Shown here: positions 58,564 to 64,000 of the stretch, one piece after another
Layout: each line of letters opens with the position of its first letter
Numbering within the stretch: position 1 is the stretch's first letter
Assembly: GCA_013396635.1 (NCBI GenBank)
Contig: WBMW01003963.1
Coordinates: 390,374 to 454,373 of the forward strand
DNA length: 64,000 bases
Source: Penelope pileata
Lineage: Eukaryota > Chordata > Aves > Galliformes > Cracidae
Reading direction: 5' to 3'
The notes under the pieces: model-generated
Databases searched by the model: none
What the model saw: only the letters and a program-made list of their open reading frames with translations
What the model was told of the DNA's origin: nothing
Made by a program: the position numbers and the translations under genes

Positions 58564-59758
58564 AAAATTTGAAAAAAAGTAGAAAATGTGTTGCTGTTTT
58601 ATTCTTGGCAGGAGAAAAGGTCATAAGGGCTTTGATTTTGCTATTCTTTAGATGTTTGAGCATTTCTTTTCTGCATGGCAGAATTTCCCCAGAAAATGAT
58701 GGGTCAGTTTGCTGTATCTGTGGTCAGCAATTGAACATTATTTTACATCCAGAATAGCAGCAGGGGAGGAAAGGGAATGCAGTGGTTACTACGCTGCAGT
58801 GCAATTCAGGAGATGTATGTATAACTCCTGGCTCTTCCAGAGATCGTGTCCTGTGACCCTTTATCTTTTTGAAGCCTGGTTTCACATCATTACGCTGGTG
58901 CTTTCTACAATTCTCTCCTAGTTTTTGCACTTCTGGTCAAACCAAATTGTATTTAAATCTGAAACTGAACACCAGATTGTGGCTAAGTATACTTTTTCTA
59001 CATACTTCATACAAGGCACCCCTTCCTCTAGGCACTGCTGTAGTACAAATTATCATTAATAATACTAGATGCTTTGCAAAGAGTCTTAATTCCATAATTA
59101 TATGGGAAAGAACGAAAAGAAACTGAACAAAATACAGAATAAAAAAGGATGTCTCCCATGCTCCTTACTGTAGGAAACAAACTTTTACTATCCATTACAA
59201 TATCTATTGTTAGAAGAAGATAGATGGCACTGACACAGTATGTAATTACTGATATAGACAGATTTTCTTGGTCAAGACAAATATTTTTGGATGAATTGGA
59301 AATAAATTTATTTTCATTTCTTGCTATAGCTGCAGTTGTCTGAAATCCAGTGGGCAAAAACAATTATCTTTTGGTTTTTATTATTCCTTTCCAAAGGAAC
59401 TATGAACAAAGTACTTTCTGAAGCTGAAAAATCCAACCAGCTTTAATGTTTCCTGTTTTCCTGGATTGCAGTTGTGATGATAGTCAGATACAGCATGAGA
59501 AGGGTGTGGGAAATGGGAGTAGAACATACCCTGCCCTGCCTTAGAATGTAAGGAGCTTCACCTGCGCTTGAAGGGAAGATCTAGGAAACCTGGCAGAGGG
59601 AGGAAGCATATCTGGAGTGTTTTGGCTGCTGTATAAAAGTTGAAAAATGTGTAACCCCATTACAAAACTTGTGTACTGTAACAATATTCTTTCTTAAGTT
59701 TTGCTGGCTTCTGAAATACTTTCTGTACGAACTTCTATGAAATACTTATTGGTCCTTC
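58564..59758. other. Unique non-coding DNA, no feature recognised
   Basis: AT-rich unique sequence. Short overlapping open frames on both strands are unremarkable. Confidence 0.45.
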
Positions 59759-59830
59759 TGTTATGGGTTGGCTCAGCAGATAGCTGAGTTCCACACAGTT
59801 ATTCNCTACCCCCCTTTACCTTCTCTGCTT
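59759..59830 (+). mobile_element. Possible endogenous retrovirus LTR scrap
   Basis: TGTTATGGGTTGGCTCAGCA followed by a CTGAGTTCCACACAGTTATT block and a C-rich run resembles the 5' end of common avian endogenous-retrovirus LTRs (tgttgtgggttggc, then cagctgctcactcactcccc). It begins with TG as LTRs do. Only about 70 bp can be followed, there is no polyadenylation region or second LTR, and position 59805 is N. The assignment is from recalled family appearance and is weak. Confidence 0.3.
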
Positions 59831-62800
59831 TGATGCACAGAGAATACCTATCAGTCCATGCTGAAAACAGCCATCAGGATGGTTTCTTCATCCTCTGCCA
59901 CAAGCAGCCATAGATGCCCTTACTCAAGTCACATCATCACACACACCCATTTATAGATCAGAAAGGATAGGAGTGCCTCAGTTAGAGCACTGCTGTGAGT
60001 TGTGGGGAGTTATGCCCTTGCTGATTTCTGAGGCAGTGTGAAGGGAGCTGCAGGTTTAGGCTGTCCCTGCGCAAGGATTCCTCTGACTGCAGCACCCCGC
60101 CACATCCCGTCTAGCAGCACCTGACAGCATTCCAGTTGGAGCTTGCACTTTCAGGCAGAGGCTTTCAAGTTTGATCCCTTCAAATCTCTGAAGTTCACCC
60201 GCACAATTACCTCTGCTGTTCAAAGCAAACCAGGGCTTAGATGGAAATAAAGAACACTGAAGGATTTCCCAGGGTGCTCTTGGAAACTTGAAAAAAAAAA
60301 AAAAAAAGGGAATGGAATGGAATGGAAAGGAAAGAAAAAAGTAGTGTTACGCATATGTATGCAGTGGTGGATCTTTGTCTGGCATTAATTGGCCAAATTC
60401 TGCTCTGAGGAGGCTGAGAATGAGCCTTGCTAGTCTGCTGTAGCAGCCATTGGCACACATCCTGATGCTATGTGTGCACGGGGGGAGCAGCCTGTGGGAT
60501 CCTTGAGGGTGCTGGGGCCTAGTTTGTCCTAAAAAGCTCAGAGGACCTTTGCTGGCAATTGTGATATCTCTCCCAGTCTGTGTCACATTTTCAGCTGGAG
60601 ATAGCAGCTGCGCCTTGCAGAACTCAGGCTCTGCCAGACCGAGACTCCATCCCGTTGGTATATGAGAAGTTCACGTACAAGCAGCTATATATTAGATACA
60701 TATCATGGATTCACCTGTAATAAACAGCTCCTTTAGCTTTAAAATTGTTACCAATGAGCCACGAATTTTAAATATTGCCTGCACCTCATTCCCTCCCTCG
60801 CTTCATCTGCCCTGTTTCCAGCTTTGACCTTACTTCCTGCTTCTCTCTTTCTTCTCCTCCTAATTAGACGTGTTTGTATTTCTTAGGAGGTCACCTGATC
60901 TTGCTGCTTATTTCCCACTTGGATCAAAAGTCTTTAAAAAAAATTTCAGCTTTTAAAACACATTTTACTAGATGACTATATATATAACTAACCTCTCAGG
61001 ATCAGTATTGACCTACATCTTTTTATTCTATCATAATAGGCTTATCTTTACCTGATGCTTAAAATATTCTTTTCACCTGAGTGATTCTGTCATTTACACT
61101 TTCTTTCTCTTTCTGTCTGTTAAAAAAACATTACAAGGAAAAGAAAAATCATCTATTGGATACAGGCTGTTTGCACTGGGCACACATGTTTATGAATCAG
61201 ATAAGACCTTTGTGTGTCAGGTAGGTGGTGGCACTAAAAGCTTTATATATCACGACATCAAAGCAGCCAGGAGATGAAAGAGCATATTTTTGCATCATAA
61301 ACAATATTTACATATTGTGATATTCCAAGAATCTTTCATTTAAACAGGTGGAAAAACAGGGAAGCAAACATATGCAAAGCAAAGTCTTACTTGTGGTTGA
61401 TGATTAAATTTTGTATGGCTTTGATATAACCACTGCAATTAAGTGCAGTGATGAGCAAGGACTTGTTTTGCTCTTTATAGGGTACACATTGTTTACTAAT
61501 CCCTGGTTCGTATGATAAATCCATCATCATCTGGGCACAGCTGCAAATAAAATTTTAAAAGGACAATTTTCACCCTATGGAGCAAATTTCAGAGTTTTTA
61601 TCTCTCCTGTGCACTCTCTTTCTCTTCCTCCCCCAGTGCTAACCTTAAAAGAAGCAACTTTTCTATTCAGACTCTCTGGACTTCAGCAGCTATTTTGTAC
61701 AAAAAATCCCACCGACTGTCAAGTTCCAGACAGCACATACACAGTGTAAATAGAGGCCAGAGATTCATTTACCATTTCAACTGAAGGTGGCTGTTAAAAA
61801 CTGGAACGTGCTCAATCACTGCAAATCAACACGCTGCAATTTTCACTTTTCCTGATTTTGAGCATTCATCACCACTTGCTCTTCACCCTTGAAAAGAAGG
61901 GCAAAAAGACAAATTACTTTAATTAGGAATTAGTTATGAGAGAATGAGGTGTTCTAATTATATCTAGAACCTCTTAAATAGTTTCACTCAGGCTTATTTG
62001 ATTTCTTAATTACTGAAAGAGAAAAGCCGCACACAAATTGCGTCAGTTTTTTAAAAGTGAAATGCTGTCATTCTTTTGATATTATGGATTAGTCTACAAT
62101 GAACAGTGGTAAGGCAATAACACCTCTAAGACAGCACATGCATTAGCACAGGATAATTTTTTTTGTTGAAACATTAGATAATCACCTTCTTCCATACCTC
62201 AAAATACATTATTTTATACACTACGGTGTGAAACCATAGATGTGACAGGCTGTAATGATTTATTTATGAGACATTATTCTTTGATGCAAGAATACATTAG
62301 GTTATAGATCCCATTTCCACAAATATAATATGTCATGCACTGCATCTGAACTCCAGTAAGATACTGTAGGCTGTGAGCTTCATTTTGTACATATAAAACT
62401 GCATATAAATATATATTTTATGGCTCTATCAACTATCAAAGTTGCACAACAGTTTCTCTTTTAATGGATCCTTCAAAACATATTTTTCTGAGGCTCGTCT
62501 GAAAATGTATATCAAACTGGTGGTAGGGTTAGAGACTGTGGTGGCAACAGCTTTTAGTTGTAAATGGTTTGAATACTGTTCTTTATTATGGATGTTGAAT
62601 GTATCCATTTTAGCTATTTCAAGATTTATTTAGAACATTTTGAAAATAACTATTGGGATTATTGCCTGCATTTTTCCAGCTGTATCTTTACTTGTCTTTA
62701 TAACATGCCCAACTATCTGGAACAGAGAGTGTAGCTCAAATTCTGGATTGGAAAGTGCAGTTCAAATTTAAAATCTCTCTAAAAATGACTTTCCTGATTT

Positions 62801-64000
62801 CTTATTTTGTTTTTCTTCCTCTCTTCTATTACTGATGGTAAAATTCCTGAAATATTCAGTGCTGGCTGGACTGCTCTATCAGGCAAAGGCACCAACCAGC
62901 ATTTACTACATCTGCAATCCCACTCTGTCAGGATCAGGACTCAGATGTCCAATGTCTCTGGGATTGAGGGTGAGGAAGGACCCGATATCTCGTGGGGCTA
63001 GGAAGAGGTCAGACATGCCATGCATCTTGCAGAAATTCTCATAGTCTTTTGAAAAATCATTTTTGGAGTGAGTGGTGCATGCAGGATTCAGGATCAGGCC
63101 CAAATTTCTTTAAAAGATCCTTAATTGATTAGTTTCTTTTTTGTGTGTATACAGTGCTTGTGGTACCGTCACCTGGTTCAAGGGATGTCAAGGTTGACTA
63201 CTTCCTTTCTTCATCACCATTCGTCATGGTGAGCAATCAGTGCTAATGGAGGGGTGTTTATTTTCAGGCCAAACATAAAATATTATTTATTATCTCAACA
63301 TGTTGAAGGTCTTATAATTGTAGTCATTGATTACCAGCAGGTTAAGTGTGTACGATAAATATCAAGTATACAGAAAAACAGGTATCCATGATGACAAAAG
63401 GGAAGACGTTTAGGTTCTCTAGTTCATTGGAGTTAATTGTGCAGTACAAAAAAAACCTGCGGAAACGAAAATGTCCAGTTGCACAGGGAAAGGCACTGCA
63501 AGGGGACATGATCAGAAAAGGAGAGAAGATTTGCAGTAGGAGCACTGACATGAGGATCGTCCTGTAATTAAAAATCTGGAGTTGACTATTAATTAGTGTC
63601 AGAGGTGCTGAAGAAGGCAACTGCATGTTGTGTCAGTGGTACATGTATGTATGCTGGGTTGGTTATGAATTGCTTTATTTCACTCTTTTCTTTGGAAAAA
63701 AAAATATTTTCACACTCTTTTTTTCCAATAGACTTCTGATTTTGAGATTTTTTGTTTCTATATTTCATTTACTTAATTTTTTCTTTTCCCCTTCAGAACA
63801 GATTTATTTTTAAATGCTGATTAATATATCCAGAGGAAAAATATACCAGTAGTAGCACCTGCAATGAAGTATACCAGAATTGTCAAATCAAAGCATTTTA
63901 TTTATTCATTACTGATTCATCAACTTATTGCATTTCCTGCTTTGTATTGCAGTTTAGACAGAAACATTTTCTCAGGTGGGGAAAAAAATAGCTGTTACTT
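59831..64000. other. Unique non-coding DNA to window end
   Basis: No gene was recognised. An A17 run (60291-60307) is followed by GGAAT/GGAAA pentanucleotide units (60309-60334). A pyrimidine-rich stretch lies at about 60783-60870. AT-rich segments at about 60950-61560 and 61840-62640 have a conserved-element look. One exon-like 74-bp segment is at 63155-63228. Confidence 0.4.
60291..60334 (+). repeat. A17 tract followed by GGAAT/GGAAA microsatellite
   Basis: Seventeen A residues, then about five pentanucleotide units (GGAAT three times, GGAAA twice). Simple-sequence locus likely to vary in length. No retroposed body is recognisable upstream of the A-tract. Confidence 0.85.

Noticed and set aside
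60309..60334. GGAAT units as satellite III-type DNA
   Set aside because: Only about five units next to an A-tract; an ordinary microsatellite.
1..64000. CRISPR arrays, operons, phage or bacterial systems
   Set aside because: No regularly spaced repeats, no dense coding and no ribosome-binding-site-led genes; the repeats are vertebrate LINEs.

Overview
This is a window of vertebrate nuclear DNA, almost certainly from a bird. No prokaryotic gene organisation is present. The only confidently recognised coding homology is from transposable elements. The bird call rests on the repeat content. At least twelve CR1 (chicken repeat 1) LINE fragments are present, most ending in the diagnostic tail of 8-bp ATTCTATG / CACAGAAT-type units. 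I saw no L1 LINE or tRNA-derived young SINE. Unique AT-rich sequence with few CpG dinucleotides makes up most of the rest. A run of 162 Ns at 16195-16356 and a single N at 59805 show a draft assembly.

Layout. 1-402: the end of a minus-strand CR1 abuts the 3' part of a dead mariner transposon with a recognisable right terminal inverted repeat. 403-11090: mostly unique DNA with a 51-bp tandem duplication (1489-1590), a CR1 tail (4596-4680) and a probable ancient amniote SINE-like piece (about 9395-9595). 11093-25056: CR1 copies at 11093-11415, 14819-14925, 16063-16552 (interrupted by the gap) and 22515-22922, then an old L3-like CR1 tail at 24925-25056. 25057-47036: long unique stretches, broken only by CR1 copies at 34924-35276 and 38160-38390 and by a G-quadruplex motif at 34089-34115. 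47037-53318: a CR1-rich cluster of four copies. Its main member is a minus-strand copy at 50656-52217 that keeps an uninterrupted 488-codon reverse-transcriptase reading frame. 53319-64000: unique DNA with a GC-rich patch (55305-55525), a perfect 22-bp palindrome (58542-58563) and a possible retroviral LTR scrap (59759-59830).

No host protein-coding gene could be identified. The window is best read as intergenic or intronic DNA. A few short segments have the architecture of internal exons (acceptor, open frame, donor) and several AT-rich stretches look like conserved non-coding elements. Sequence alone cannot confirm either, and they are reported as low-confidence findings.

I found no evidence for a new multi-gene biological system. 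The most substantive observations are the intact truncated CR1 reverse transcriptase, the CR1/mariner junction, the undersized assembly gap inside a CR1, and the 22-bp perfect palindrome.
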